Below the pieces are notes generated by a model, which was not told the DNA's origin, ran no database searches, and saw nothing but the letters and a program-made list of their open reading frames with translations. Made by a program: the position numbers and the translations under genes. A stretch of DNA of 64,000 nt from Actinoallomurus bryophytorum (GTDB lineage: Bacteria > Actinomycetota > Actinomycetes > Streptosporangiales > Streptosporangiaceae). The stretch covers positions 7,273,237 to 7,337,236 of the forward strand of contig NZ_VFOZ01000001.1 in assembly GCF_006716425.1 (NCBI RefSeq), read 5' to 3'. Shown here in pieces: positions 24,661 to 33,915 of this stretch (positions are counted from its first letter, which is position 1; each line of letters starts with the position of its first letter).

Positions 24661-25074
24661 TCGTGGCCGAGACATCTCGGGGCAGACTCGGACGCGGTCT
24701 CCGAGACCTTGGTGACATCCGAGTCCGTCGCTCGTCGCCGACATTCGGCGATGTGAACGTCCACGGGCCGAGCCCATTGACCGTGACACGAATGAGGTCG
24801 GGTAGCGCGCGCACGCCCTCGAACGAATAGAAACCGTCGAAGATGTTGGCGATGTATTGGCCGCCCCCGTCTTCAGGGTTGACCACCTGGATGCTGGTGA
24901 TGTCATTGAGCGGCGGCTCTCCGGGCTCGCGCTGAAATCCGCGGTGGTTCCCGGATGTGCCGTGAACGTCTCCACGCCGAGGCTGACGGGAAACGCCGTG
25001 GTGTGCGCGCCGAGATCGGCGCCGGCCTCGCACGTCACGACCTGCCCGGCCGAGGTACAGGGCCGAATACGGCC
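24661..25074 (-). pseudogene. probable frameshifted small gene between two hairpins
   Basis: Two minus-strand segments with coding character sit in different frames. First: VTCEAGADLGAHTTAFPVSL, GVETFTAHPGTTADFSA (about 25045-24925). Then, shifted: NDITSIQVVNPEDGGGQYIA, NIFDGFYSFEGVRALPDLIR, VTVNGLGPWTFTSPN (about 24910-24745). Together they would give a protein of about 110 residues, apparently beta-rich. Hairpins at 24625-24660 and 25075-25105 bracket it like a former transcription unit. Family unknown; a sequencing indel near 24915 is an alternative. Confidence 0.4.
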
Positions 25075-25105
25075 ATCTCCCGATCCGGAACCCGGATCGG
25101 GAGAT
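25075..25105 (-). terminator. strong hairpin terminator of the LLM oxidoreductase gene
   Basis: Perfect 14-bp arms ATCTCCCGATCCGG (25075-25088) and CCGGATCGGGAGAT (25092-25105), three-base loop, 48 bp downstream of the stop at 25153. Confidence 0.75.
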
Positions 25106-25152
25106 CGTCATGTGACCTCGGAGCCACGGAGGTCAGATGTGGCAGAGCGCGC

Positions 25153-26010
25153 TCATCGGATGAGCACTGCCAGTTCGCGCCACTCGCGGCGCGGAAAGCC
25201 GCCTGCGGTGGCCAGAACGTGGAGGCAGATGTGGTCGGCGCCGGCGTCGTGCTGTGCCTGCAGGCGCTTGGCGATCGTCTCGACCTCGCCCCAGGCGACG
25301 ACGCCGTCGATGAGCCGGTCACTGCCGCCGTCCGCGAGGTCCGCGTCGGTGAACCCCTGCCGCCGCAGGCTCTTGGCGTAGTGGTCCATGGTGAGGAAGA
25401 CGCCGAGGAAGTCGCGGGCGGCGGTGCGCGCCTTGTCCGGGTCCTTCTCCAGCACGACCGCCTGATGGGGGGCGAGCTTCGGGCCGGCGCCGAGCAGTTC
25501 CCGGCTGGAGGCCGTGGACTCGGGGGTGACCATGAACGGGTGCACGCCGGCGGTGCGCCGTCCGGACAGCTGAACCAGTTTCGGGCTCAGCGCGGCCAGT
25601 ATCCGCTCGTCCCTGGGCAGAGGTGGCTCGGCGCGGTCGAGGCGGTCGAGGTAGTCGTTCATCTCCGCGAGTGGCCGGAAGGGGCGGCCGGCGTCGTGCG
25701 CGGCGGCGGGGTCGCTCACCCCCAGGCCGAGCAGCATGCGGCGGCCGTACGCCTGCTGGAGGCGGGCATGGCCGGCGGCCATCTTTTCCGCGTCGTGCCG
25801 CCAGATACTGATGATCCCGGTTGCGACCTTGGTCGTACGGGTGGCCTTCAGCAGGCGCTCGGAGTCGGCGAGGATGTCCCCGCCGCCCAGGCCGGGTATC
25901 CACAGGGTGCCCCAGCCGAGTTCGTCGAGCTCGGCCGCGGAGTCGCGGATCTCGCCGGCGTCGCCGAGGCGCAGCTCGACGCTCCAGATTCCAAGTCGTC
26001 CCAGGTCCAT
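25153..26010 (-). CDS. LLM-class (F420-dependent type) oxidoreductase
   Basis: 285 residues from the ATG at 26010 with GGAGG upstream. Bacterial luciferase-like monooxygenase/F420 reductase fold: begins with the strand GIWSVEL, then LGWGTLWIPGLGGGD, VATGIISIWRHDAEKMA, LLGLGVS and the late ATAGGFPRREWRELA motif. Actinomycete members mostly use F420 rather than FMN. Immediately downstream of the SDR gene at 26096 in the same direction, so the two are probably one operon under the TetR protein at 26977. Confidence 0.88.
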   Translation of the reverse strand: MDLGRLGIWSVELRLGDAGEIRDSAAELDELGWGTLWIPGLGGGDILADSERLLKATRTTKVATGIISIWRHDAEKMAAGHARLQQAYGRRMLLGLGVSDPAAAHDAGRPFRPLAEMNDYLDRLDRAEPPLPRDERILAALSPKLVQLSGRRTAGVHPFMVTPESTASSRELLGAGPKLAPHQAVVLEKDPDKARTAARDFLGVFLTMDHYAKSLRRQGFTDADLADGGSDRLIDGVVAWGEVETIAKRLQAQHDAGADHICLHVLATAGGFPRREWRELAVLIR

Positions 26011-26095
26011 CTGTTCCTCCTGATCGCGCGGGTCGGCAGGGGCCCGGCGCGCCCGCCCTCGAAGAACCGGCGCGGGCGCGTCGAACCAGGGCTGC

Positions 26096-26845
26096 TCAGA
26101 TCTGGTTGAGGCCGCCGTCGACGTACAGCTCGGCACCGGTGATGAAAGTGCTCTGGTTCGAGGCCAGGAACGCGATGGCGTCGGCGATCTCCTCGGGCCG
26201 GCCCATGCGTCCCATGGGGATCTGGCCGGCGAGGAAGCCCTTCAGCTGTTCGGCCTGTGCCTCGTCGGGGGCCAGGCCGGTGATGCCGGGTGTGTCGGTC
26301 GTACCGGGGGTGATCGCGTTGACGCGGATGGAGCGCCCCTTGAGCTCGTTGGCCCAGGTACGCGCGAAGGAGCGGACGGCGGCCTTCGAGGCGGCGTAGA
26401 CGCCGAACGTCTCGGCGCCGCTGGTGGCGGCGGTCGAGGAGGTCAGGATGACCGAGGCGCCGTCGTTGAGCAGCGGCAGCACCTTCTGGACGGTGAACAC
26501 CAGGCCCCTGACGTTGATGCCGAAGGTCTGGTCGAAATGCTCCTCGGTGACCTGCTCCAGCGATGCGAAGGAACCACCGCCGGCGTTGGCGAACAGCACG
26601 TCCACCCGGCGGCCCTGCTGCCTCACCGCGTCGTACAGGCGGTCGAGGTCCGCCAGGTCCGACACGTCGCCCTGTACGCCGGTGGCGTTGGCGCCGATCT
26701 TCTTCACCGCCGCGTCCAGCTCGGCCTTGCGCCGGCCGGTGACGAACACGTGCGCACCCTCCGCCGCCAGCCGCGCCGCGGCGGCCAGCCCGATGCCCGT
26801 GGTACCGCCGGTCACGATCGCGGTCTTGCCCTCAAGCGAACCCAT
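26096..26845 (-). CDS. SDR-family oxidoreductase
   Basis: 249 residues from the ATG at 26845 (ribosome site GAGAGGAAG). Cofactor motif TGGTTGIG (12-19), NAGGG variant of NNAG, Ser (ILTSSTAATSG) and YAASK catalytic pair, C-terminal FITGAELYVDGGL. Divergent from a TetR gene with two ACCGATCGGT boxes in between. It and the LLM oxidoreductase downstream look like a small redox detoxification operon. Confidence 0.93.
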   Translation of the reverse strand: MGSLEGKTAIVTGGTTGIGLAAAARLAAEGAHVFVTGRRKAELDAAVKKIGANATGVQGDVSDLADLDRLYDAVRQQGRRVDVLFANAGGGSFASLEQVTEEHFDQTFGINVRGLVFTVQKVLPLLNDGASVILTSSTAATSGAETFGVYAASKAAVRSFARTWANELKGRSIRVNAITPGTTDTPGITGLAPDEAQAEQLKGFLAGQIPMGRMGRPEEIADAIAFLASNQSTFITGAELYVDGGLNQI

Positions 26846-26892
26846 TGGTCTTCCTCTCCTCTGTGCCAGGACCTTCACCTGGCACAACTTAG

Positions 26893-26955
26893 GTACCGAT
26901 CGGTACGAAAGTGGAAGCTAGCACAGGTCGGCGTACTTGTGTACCGATCGGTTTC
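26893..26955. promoter_or_regulatory. two TetR operators (ACCGATCGGT boxes)
   Basis: GTACCGATCGGTAC, a perfect 14-bp palindrome at 26893-26906, lies 48 bp upstream of the SDR start. GTACCGATCGGTTTC at 26941-26955 lies 22 bp upstream of the TetR ATG. One box per divergent gene implies that the TetR protein represses both itself and the SDR/LLM operon. Confidence 0.82.
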
Positions 26956-26976
26956 GGGGCGGCTATCATCAGACGC

Positions 26977-27591
26977 ATGAGCACGACTCAGCGGTCCGTG
27001 ATCGGCCGGCCGCGCGCGTTCGACGCCGACCAGGCGCTCGACCGCGCGATCGAGGTGTTCTGGCGCCAGGGCTATGAGGGCGCGTCGCTCAGTGACCTCA
27101 CCGAGGCCATGGGGATCAACAAGACCAGCATGTACAAGGCCTTCGGCAACAAGCGGGACCTGTTCGACAAGGCGCTGACCCGGTACGCCGAGATCGACAT
27201 GGCCTACGCGCGTCAGGCGCTGGCCGCGCCGACGGCACGGCAGGTCGCCGAGACCTTCCTGCGGGAGAACATCAAGGCCGTGACCACGCCCGGCCGGCCG
27301 CCGGGTTGCTTCTCCATCCAGAGCGGCCTGTCCTGCGGTCCGGCCAACGCCGACGTGTCCACGACACTGGCCCGCGCCCGCAGAGGCGGAGAGGACGCGA
27401 TGCGCGACCGGTTCCGCCGCGCGATCGAAGAAGGCGACCTGGACTCCGGCAACGACCCGGACGGCCTCGCCCGCTACATCATGACCGTGTCCGAAGGGCT
27501 GGCCGTCCACGCCGCCGCCGGCGCCACCCGCGAAGACCTGGCCCGCGTCGTCGACCTGGCACTGCTCGCCGTCCCCGGCGGCGCCACCTGA
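26977..27591 (+). CDS. TetR/AcrR-family transcriptional repressor
   Basis: 204 residues from the ATG at 26977; an open frame from 26911 would run through the operators. HTH at about 12-58 (FDADQALDRAIEVFWRQGYE, then SLSDLTEAMGINKTSMYKAF), ligand domain with RPPGCFSIQSGLSCG. Clearly the same subfamily as the TetR proteins at 523-1173 and 18848-19432, all paired with SDR genes. Confidence 0.93.
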   Translation: MSTTQRSVIGRPRAFDADQALDRAIEVFWRQGYEGASLSDLTEAMGINKTSMYKAFGNKRDLFDKALTRYAEIDMAYARQALAAPTARQVAETFLRENIKAVTTPGRPPGCFSIQSGLSCGPANADVSTTLARARRGGEDAMRDRFRRAIEEGDLDSGNDPDGLARYIMTVSEGLAVHAAAGATREDLARVVDLALLAVPGGAT

Positions 27592-27648
27592 TTCTCAAAG
27601 GTGGTCCGGCTCAGACGATCGGCGGCGGGGACCGCCCGGCTCGTACGG

Positions 27649-27795
27649 TCAGGACTTGGTTCGTTCGTCGAGTTCCTGTGTGAGCGCCTGCACCGCGTGG
27701 GTGAGCAGGGCCACTTTCGTCTCGAGCTGCAGGATGCGTTCCTCAAGAAGCGCGGCCGACGGGGGGCGGAACCCGATGTCGATCTGCCGTGTCAT
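27649..27795 (-). CDS. small coiled-coil protein (48 aa)
   Basis: Short gene with an excellent ribosome site (GAGAGGAGGGGAG directly upstream of ATG at 27795) and G/C third positions. The protein starts MTRQIDIGFRPPSAALLEER and continues ILQLETKVALLTHAVQALTQ, a leucine-heptad amphipathic helix that could dimerise, ending ELDERTKS. It precedes nothing obvious and follows the CBS gene by 46 bp in the same direction, so it may be the last gene of that operon. Function unknown. Confidence 0.65.
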   Translation of the reverse strand: MTRQIDIGFRPPSAALLEERILQLETKVALLTHAVQALTQELDERTKS

Positions 27796-27841
27796 CTCCC
27801 CTCCTCTCGTGTGTGCGCATCGGATTTCGACAGGCCGGCGG

Positions 27842-28318
27842 CTATCCGTTCGGCAGTACCGGCTCGATCCGGTACAGGGCGGGGTGCTTCACCTGGGTCG
27901 CCGTCGCGTGGTGCCTTCGTCCGGCCACCGCGGCGACCAGGTCGTGGGCGGTGACCAGGCCGACCAGCCGCTGCTTGCCGTCGATCACCGCGACGCAGTC
28001 CTGCTCGGCGGCCAGCATCGCCCGTGCGGTGGCGGCGACCGAGTGTGAGACGGTCACGTGCGGGACCGGGCGGCAGTCCACGACCGTGCTCACCGGCATG
28101 CGCATCCGGTCGGGGCCTCCGCCGTCCCACACCGCGGCCATCGTCTCGGCGTCGAGGACACCGATGCAGTGTCCGTCGCCGCTGACCACCGGCACGTGGT
28201 GGTAGCCGCCCTGGCGCATCAGCTCCCACGCCATGAGGGTGGTCTCCTCGGCCGAGACCGTGAGTACCTCGGTGGACATCACGTCGGCGACGAGACTCTC
28301 CTCAAAGCTCGAGGTCAT
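27842..28318 (-). CDS. CBS-domain protein (Hrp1-like)
   Basis: 158 residues, two CBS motifs forming one Bateman module: first about 10-66 (VADVMSTEVLTVSAEETTLM, HHVPVVSGDGHCIGVLDAET), second about 76-135 (VSHSVAATARAMLAAEQDCV, AVIDGKQRLVGLVTAHDLVA). It resembles the hypoxic response protein class (Rv2626c/Hrp1) in size and layout. Its ATG overlaps the stop of the PNPOx-like gene upstream, so the two are co-translated. Ligand (nucleotide?) not predictable. Confidence 0.9.
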   Translation of the reverse strand: MTSSFEESLVADVMSTEVLTVSAEETTLMAWELMRQGGYHHVPVVSGDGHCIGVLDAETMAAVWDGGGPDRMRMPVSTVVDCRPVPHVTVSHSVAATARAMLAAEQDCVAVIDGKQRLVGLVTAHDLVAAVAGRRHHATATQVKHPALYRIEPVLPNG

Positions 28319-28743
28319 CGTGTTGCCTCCAGGTAGGTCGGGTGGATCCGCCGGCCGCTGACGTACTCACCGCGGATTCGGATGAAGTAGCTGAGCCCTC
28401 CCGGCGCCCAGGACCGCAGCGGGAGCCGGGAAAGGCGTTCGATCTCCGTGGCGACGCGTACGACTCGTGCCTCTCCGATCACGGTCACCGACCAGCCCGT
28501 ACGGCTGCCCGGCTCGAAGGCGTCGGCCTCGAAGGCGACGACCGCGCCTCGTGTACCCGATGCGAGCTTCGAGTCGAGAGGCATCGAGATGATCACGTCG
28601 TCTCCGTCGAAGACGAAGTGGACCGGCTGGATCGCGGGTAGCGCGCGATCGGTGAAGACCACTCTTCCGAGCGTCACGGACCGCATGAGCGCCAGACAGT
28701 CATCGCGATCGAGGACCTCGAGCCCGTTCGCGTCGAGTCTCAT
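28315..28743 (-). CDS. pyridoxamine 5'-phosphate oxidase-fold protein
   Basis: 142 residues with the split-barrel flavin-binding fold: LMRSVTLGRVVFTDRALPAI, QPVHFVFDGDDVIISMPLDS, GTRGAVVAFEADAFE, GWSVTVIGEARVV. Proteins of this type bind FMN, F420 or heme. It is first in a leftward operon with the CBS protein, and DosR-box-like sequences lie just upstream, which points to hypoxia/redox regulation. Confidence 0.88.
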   Translation of the reverse strand: MRLDANGLEVLDRDDCLALMRSVTLGRVVFTDRALPAIQPVHFVFDGDDVIISMPLDSKLASGTRGAVVAFEADAFEPGSRTGWSVTVIGEARVVRVATEIERLSRLPLRSWAPGGLSYFIRIRGEYVSGRRIHPTYLEATR

Positions 28744-28778
28744 GTCTCGATGCTGTCTCCGCCCCGGTCGGGCGGGCA

Positions 28779-28836
28779 GGGGCGAAAGTCCCGGCCAGGA
28801 CGGCATTTCTCCGCGTTGGGCCCCGGCCAAAGACCC
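28779..28836. promoter_or_regulatory. two DevR/DosR-box-like sequences
   Basis: GGGGCGAAAGTCCC at 28779-28792 resembles the DosR consensus (GGGxCxxxxGTCCC); the reverse complement of 28823-28836 reads GGGTCTTTGGCCGG, resembling the actinomycete GGGACCxTTGGCCC variant. They lie 36 and 80 bp upstream of the leftward PNPOx/CBS operon and also upstream of the rightward kinase gene. Matches are imperfect. Confidence 0.5.
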
Positions 28837-28971
28837 ACGGGCCGGCGTCGCCACCCGAAGACCCGCGGTGCCGGACGGAGCGGGATACGGGCGATCGGGT
28901 ACGACATGAGAGTGAGTGGGCGATTCCGAGGTCCTGGCTGAGATGCCCTGTGACCTGTTGTTTCATACTGA

Positions 28972-30732
<1,761 letters not shown>

Positions 30733-30768
30733 CCCGGCACGCCGTGGGAGGCGAGCGGCCCCGTACCT

Positions 30769-30784
30769 GGGGACCTTCGGCCCC
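30769..30784. promoter_or_regulatory. DevR/OsdR-box-like palindrome upstream of the stress protein
   Basis: GGGGACCTTCGGCCCC, a near-perfect match to the GGGACCxxxGGCCC type of box known for DevR/OsdR regulators of streptomycetes, 96 bp upstream of the universal stress gene at 30880. The same motif class is present at 28779-28836. Confidence 0.6.
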
Positions 30785-30879
30785 TTCTTGGAGGCCTGCC
30801 GTCGCCGCGACGCTGGGGGGAGCAGGCTCGCGGCGGTCGGGGGTCACCGCCACCTGCGCAGACCACTGAGGAGTGCACC

Positions 30880-31713
30880 ATGATCCAACCGATCGTCGTC
30901 GGAACCGATGGCTCGGCCCGAGCCGACGTCGCGGTGGAGTGGGCCGCCGACGAGGCCACGCTGAGGCGGTGCCCGCTGCACATCGTGTACGCGGCGGAGC
31001 GCTGGGACTACGACGTGCCCTTTCACGCGGCACCCGGGATGTGTGAGTCCCTCACCGAAACGGGGGAGCGCGTCCTGGCCGAGGCCGTCGAACGCGCCGC
31101 CAAGGCCCGCCCCGGCCTGCCCGTCACCACCGAACTGGCCTTCGACTCACCGGCGCGTGCGCTCCGGTCGCAGGGCCGCAGGGCCGACGAGATCATCGTC
31201 GGTCACCGCGGGCTCGGCGGCTTCACCGGGATGCTGCTCGGTTCTACGAGCCTTCGCGTCGCGGGCCACGTCCCCGTACCCGTGATCGTCGTACGCGGCG
31301 AGGTGTGCGAACGCCGGGGCGAGGTCCTCGCCGGTGTCGACCTGTCCGAGGACGGCACCCATGTGCTGAGGTACGCCTTCGAGGCGGCCGCGCTGCGCGG
31401 TGCGTGGGTCCGGGTGGTGCACGCCTGGCGGCTACCCGTGACGCCGCTCGCCGTACGCGAGACGGCCGCCCTGAGCCAGGAACGCCTCACCGACGCGATC
31501 GCGCCCTGGCGGGCGGAGTTCCCTGACGTGGGAGTGGTCGAGCAGACGCCGTGCGGTCACCCGGTCGGCGAGCTCGCGGACCGCTCCTCCCGCGCCGCCC
31601 TGCTCGTGGTCGGCTCACCGGAACGCGACCACGCCCCCTGCCTCGGCTCCGTCGCCCACGGAATGATCCACCACGCCGACTGCCCGGTCGCCGTCGTACC
31701 GCCGCCGGGGTGA
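30880..31713 (+). CDS. tandem universal stress protein (UspA family)
   Basis: 277 residues, two Usp domains: 1-140 (PIVVGTDGSARADVAVEWAA, with GHRGLGGFTGMLLGSTSLRV as ATP-binding signature) and 145-277 (GEVLAGVDLSEDGTHVLRYA, with a degenerate second motif VVGSPERDHAPCLGSVAHGM). Ribosome site GAGGAG. It resembles the two-domain stress proteins of the mycobacterial dormancy regulon (for example Rv2623). Lies 147 bp after the kinase with its own DevR-like box. Confidence 0.92.
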   Translation: MIQPIVVGTDGSARADVAVEWAADEATLRRCPLHIVYAAERWDYDVPFHAAPGMCESLTETGERVLAEAVERAAKARPGLPVTTELAFDSPARALRSQGRRADEIIVGHRGLGGFTGMLLGSTSLRVAGHVPVPVIVVRGEVCERRGEVLAGVDLSEDGTHVLRYAFEAAALRGAWVRVVHAWRLPVTPLAVRETAALSQERLTDAIAPWRAEFPDVGVVEQTPCGHPVGELADRSSRAALLVVGSPERDHAPCLGSVAHGMIHHADCPVAVVPPPG

Positions 31714-31837
31714 CGGTGCCCGGCCCGCCGGCGTACGGGTGACGCGGCGTCACTCCGGTCACTGCGGTGCGCGTGATGAATTCCTCGATGACCCGTCCTG
31801 GTGGGGGAGCCGTGGAGGCGATGGCGCGGCGCCCCGG

Positions 31838-32196
31838 TCACGGTGGGCGGGCCGGCGGTGCCCCGGTTCGGCTTCTCAGGGTGACGTGCCGGCCGAGGAC
31901 GCCGCGCGTCAGGTCGTAGCCGTAGCCGAGACGCTCGGCGACCCGCCTGATGCTCCAGCCCTGTTCGTAGGGGCGCGCGGTGTCTTCGGCGATCGGTCGC
32001 GTGGTGGCGTCGGCACCAGCGCGTTCTGGACGTCCGTACGGGTGTAGCGGCGGTGACCGCCGGGAGTCCGCAACGGCGTGAGCCTTCCCTCGCGCGCCCA
32101 CTGGGCGATGGTCGAGGTACGCACGCCGAAGATGTCCGCCACCTCCCGTGGCCTGAGCAGTTCCTCGCCGGCGGCGTCGCGGCCTATCGCGCTCAC
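31838..32196 (-). pseudogene. BldC-like HTH gene, frameshifted
   Basis: A GTG at 32196 overlaps the stop of the upstream 80-aa gene. First part in frame: EELLRPREVADIFGVRTSTI, AQWAREGRLTPLRTPGGHRR, YTRTDVQNAL, a clear BldC/MerR-type winged helix. After about 32005 this frame degenerates and a frame one base off continues with YEQGWSIRRVAERLGYGYDL, TRGVLGRHVTLRSR, a second HTH module known to follow this type of protein. A single indel near 32000-32012 would restore about 118 residues. Either a recent frameshift, a sequencing error, or a programmed shift; the first two are likelier. Confidence 0.7.
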
Positions 32197-32435
32197 AGGG
32201 ACGGGCTGCTGAGGGGATGGCCGACGGCGGCGAGGCGCTGTTCGATCTGCGCGATCCGGGTGTCGCCGATGCCGTTGATCTCGCCCAGGCGGCCCGCACG
32301 GGCGATCCGGAGAACGTCCGCCGACGTCTCGGGCCGCGGGAACGACCGCAGCCCGCGAGCGAGACCGAGCGGGACGTACACGCTGGGCGGCAGTCCGATC
32401 TTCGTGAGCCTGGTGTCGAGCGGCATGACGCGCAT
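32193..32435 (-). CDS. small helix-hairpin-helix protein (80 aa)
   Basis: Start at the ATG at 32435 with AAGGAG upstream. The C-terminal half (TSADVLRIARAGRLGEINGI, GDTRIAQIEQRLAAVG) has the form of the RNA polymerase alpha C-terminal domain / HhH fold (I-x-G-I-G turn), which binds DNA minor groove. Four-base overlap with the BldC-like gene downstream, so the two were co-translated and probably acted together. No closer assignment possible. Confidence 0.75.
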   Translation of the reverse strand: MRVMPLDTRLTKIGLPPSVYVPLGLARGLRSFPRPETSADVLRIARAGRLGEINGIGDTRIAQIEQRLAAVGHPLSSPSL

Positions 32436-32476
32436 GGCGCACTCCTTCGCCGGGGCGTGGGGGATTGGTCTTCGGC

Positions 32477-32509
32477 CCGCATCCCCGGGGGACCTCCCCG
32501 GGGATGCGG
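32477..32509 (-). terminator. strong hairpin terminator
   Basis: Perfect 14-bp arms CCGCATCCCCGGGG (32477-32490) and CCCCGGGGATGCGG (32496-32509), five-base loop, between the leftward genes at 32650 and 32435. Confidence 0.78.
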
Positions 32510-32582
32510 AGTCCGTCATCCTTGGAGCCGTCACCTGATCCAGCTGACGCCCGTGTACCGCGCGTCCGGCGAAAACGCGGCC

Positions 32583-32657
32583 GTCGTCACCAGGACAGTC
32601 GTCATCGGAACAGCCGTCACCAGAACAGCCGTCATCGGAACCACCGTCATCAGAACA
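32583..32657. repeat. five imperfect 15-bp tandem repeats
   Basis: Units of the type GTCATCGGAACAGCC at 32583, 32598, 32613, 32628 and 32643, with one to three differences. The last unit overlaps the stop codon of the leftward gene at 32650, so the array forms its 3' untranslated region. Confidence 0.8.
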
Positions 32658-32919
32658 GCCGGACCGTGACGACCCGGGAGATCAGCTCGATGGCACGATC
32701 GATCTGCTCGGCGGGGCAGATCGGCCGTTCCCAGGACCACCACCACATCAGCACCCCGTCCGCGTCCGGCCTGAGGGTGACCGTCTCGGCCATGCGCTCA
32801 TTTCCATCGGATGCGTTGATCTTGATTTTCCCTGCAGGTTCCAGAACGTCGAAGGCCAGGCCGGCTTTCTCACATGTCGCGGCCATTCGTTGAATGATCT
32901 TTTCGGTATCTTGATTCAT
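32650..32919 (-). CDS. small hypothetical protein (89 aa)
   Basis: 89 residues, starts MNQDTEKIIQRMAATCEKAG, continues LAFDVLEPAGKIKINASDGN and RMAETVTLRPDADGVLMWWW, ends ELISRVVTVRLF. Looks like a compact alpha/beta protein with a tryptophan cluster; no signal peptide. Its codon use is less GC-biased than its neighbours, as in the adjacent XRE gene, with which it is divergent. Not a family I can name, although small proteins of this kind often accompany XRE/DUF397 loci. Confidence 0.65.
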   Translation of the reverse strand: MNQDTEKIIQRMAATCEKAGLAFDVLEPAGKIKINASDGNERMAETVTLRPDADGVLMWWWSWERPICPAEQIDRAIELISRVVTVRLF

Positions 32920-33022
32920 GCTCTACAGATTGGCGCCGGCCCAGTACGCTGGGAATGAATAACGCGCGCAGCACGCAGGCACAAGAGCCGATTCGAGTCG
33001 TGTACGGAGGGTGTACAGGTCC

Positions 33023-33835
33023 ATGGCAGGCGAACACATGACGGCACGCCAGTTCGTCGGTAAGGAGATCCGCCTCGCGCGCGAGGCGAAAGGCCTGAGC
33101 CGCGTCGAACTGGCCAAGAAGTTCCCCGTCTCGGAGTCACTCGTCCGCTGGTGGGAGTCCGGCCGCACCGCGCCGGGGGAGCAGTGTGTAGGAAAACTCA
33201 TCACCATCCTGGACCTGCCCGAGATGCTCCAACACGTGCTCGACGACCTGGCCTGCAACGAGGTAGCCCCCGAATGGCTCGGAAAGTGGCTCGCCGTGGA
33301 GGAGAAGGCAACGACGCTACTGACATTTGAGCCGCTGGTAGTGCCCGGTTTGCTGCAGACTGAGGATTATGCGCGCGCGGTTCTACGTCTCGGCAAGGAA
33401 TCTCCACTCGATTTGGAAGGGAAGGTTAATGACCGGCTAGGGCGACAACGCGTACTGGCCCGCGAAGAGCCTCCGCTCTATCACGCGATCCTCGATGAGG
33501 CGGCGATAACTCGGCCGGTAGGTAGCCCACAAATCATGTGCGATCAGCTGATGCATGTGGCGGATCAGGCCGAGCAGAGGGAGATGATCATCGTTCAGGT
33601 CATCCCCTTCCGCGTGGGCGCGCATGCCGGATTTGCAGGTGGGGCGATCGTCTTAGCGAGTTTTGACGGCGCGGAGGTCGCCTACGTGGACAACGCCCTA
33701 CGTGGTGACGTAATCGAAAAGTCGGAAGACGTCATGGTCATCCGTAGGCTGTGGCAGAAGCTGAGTGCCAAGGCGCTCTCGGAAGACGAATCAGCCCTAC
33801 TCATCAGGGAAGCAGCAAGGAAATGGGCAACTTGA
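33023..33835 (+). CDS. XRE-family regulator with DUF5753 domain
   Basis: 270 residues from the ATG at 33023 (alternatives GTG 33011 and ATG 33038). HTH_XRE at about 10-60 (GKEIRLAREAKGLSRVELAK, SESLVRWWESGRTAPG), then DUF5753 (EEKATTLLTFEPLVVPGLLQ, TEDYARAVL, to the FAGGAIVLASFDGAEVAYVD core). These proteins partner with DUF397 proteins in actinomycete WhiJ/AbaA-type systems that influence development. The second half has noticeably lower GC3 than neighbours, suggesting transfer. The next gene starts inside its 3' end. Confidence 0.93.
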   Translation: MAGEHMTARQFVGKEIRLAREAKGLSRVELAKKFPVSESLVRWWESGRTAPGEQCVGKLITILDLPEMLQHVLDDLACNEVAPEWLGKWLAVEEKATTLLTFEPLVVPGLLQTEDYARAVLRLGKESPLDLEGKVNDRLGRQRVLAREEPPLYHAILDEAAITRPVGSPQIMCDQLMHVADQAEQREMIIVQVIPFRVGAHAGFAGGAIVLASFDGAEVAYVDNALRGDVIEKSEDVMVIRRLWQKLSAKALSEDESALLIREAARKWAT

Positions 33836-33915
33836 ACTGGCGGAAGTCCAGCCGCAGCACGAACAACGGCGGCAACTGTGTCGAGGTGGCCGTCGCTGAA
33901 GAAGACGATGGGTGA
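33823..33915 (+). CDS. miniature DUF397 protein, copy 1 (30 aa)
   Basis: ATG at 33823 overlaps the XRE gene by 13 bp. Reads MGNLNWRKSSRSTNNGGNCV then EVAVAEEDDG and stop. This is the conserved first half of DUF397 (WxKSSxSxxxNCVEVA), but the usual second half (ALRDSKDPxGPxLxF-like) is missing, so it is about half normal length. Confidence 0.75.
   Translation: MGNLNWRKSSRSTNNGGNCVEVAVAEEDDG

Noticed and set aside
31730-31760. Terminator hairpin (GTGACGC/GCGTCAC) after the universal stress gene
   Set aside because: Arms are seven bases with a one-base loop, which cannot form a proper stem-loop; too weak to call.
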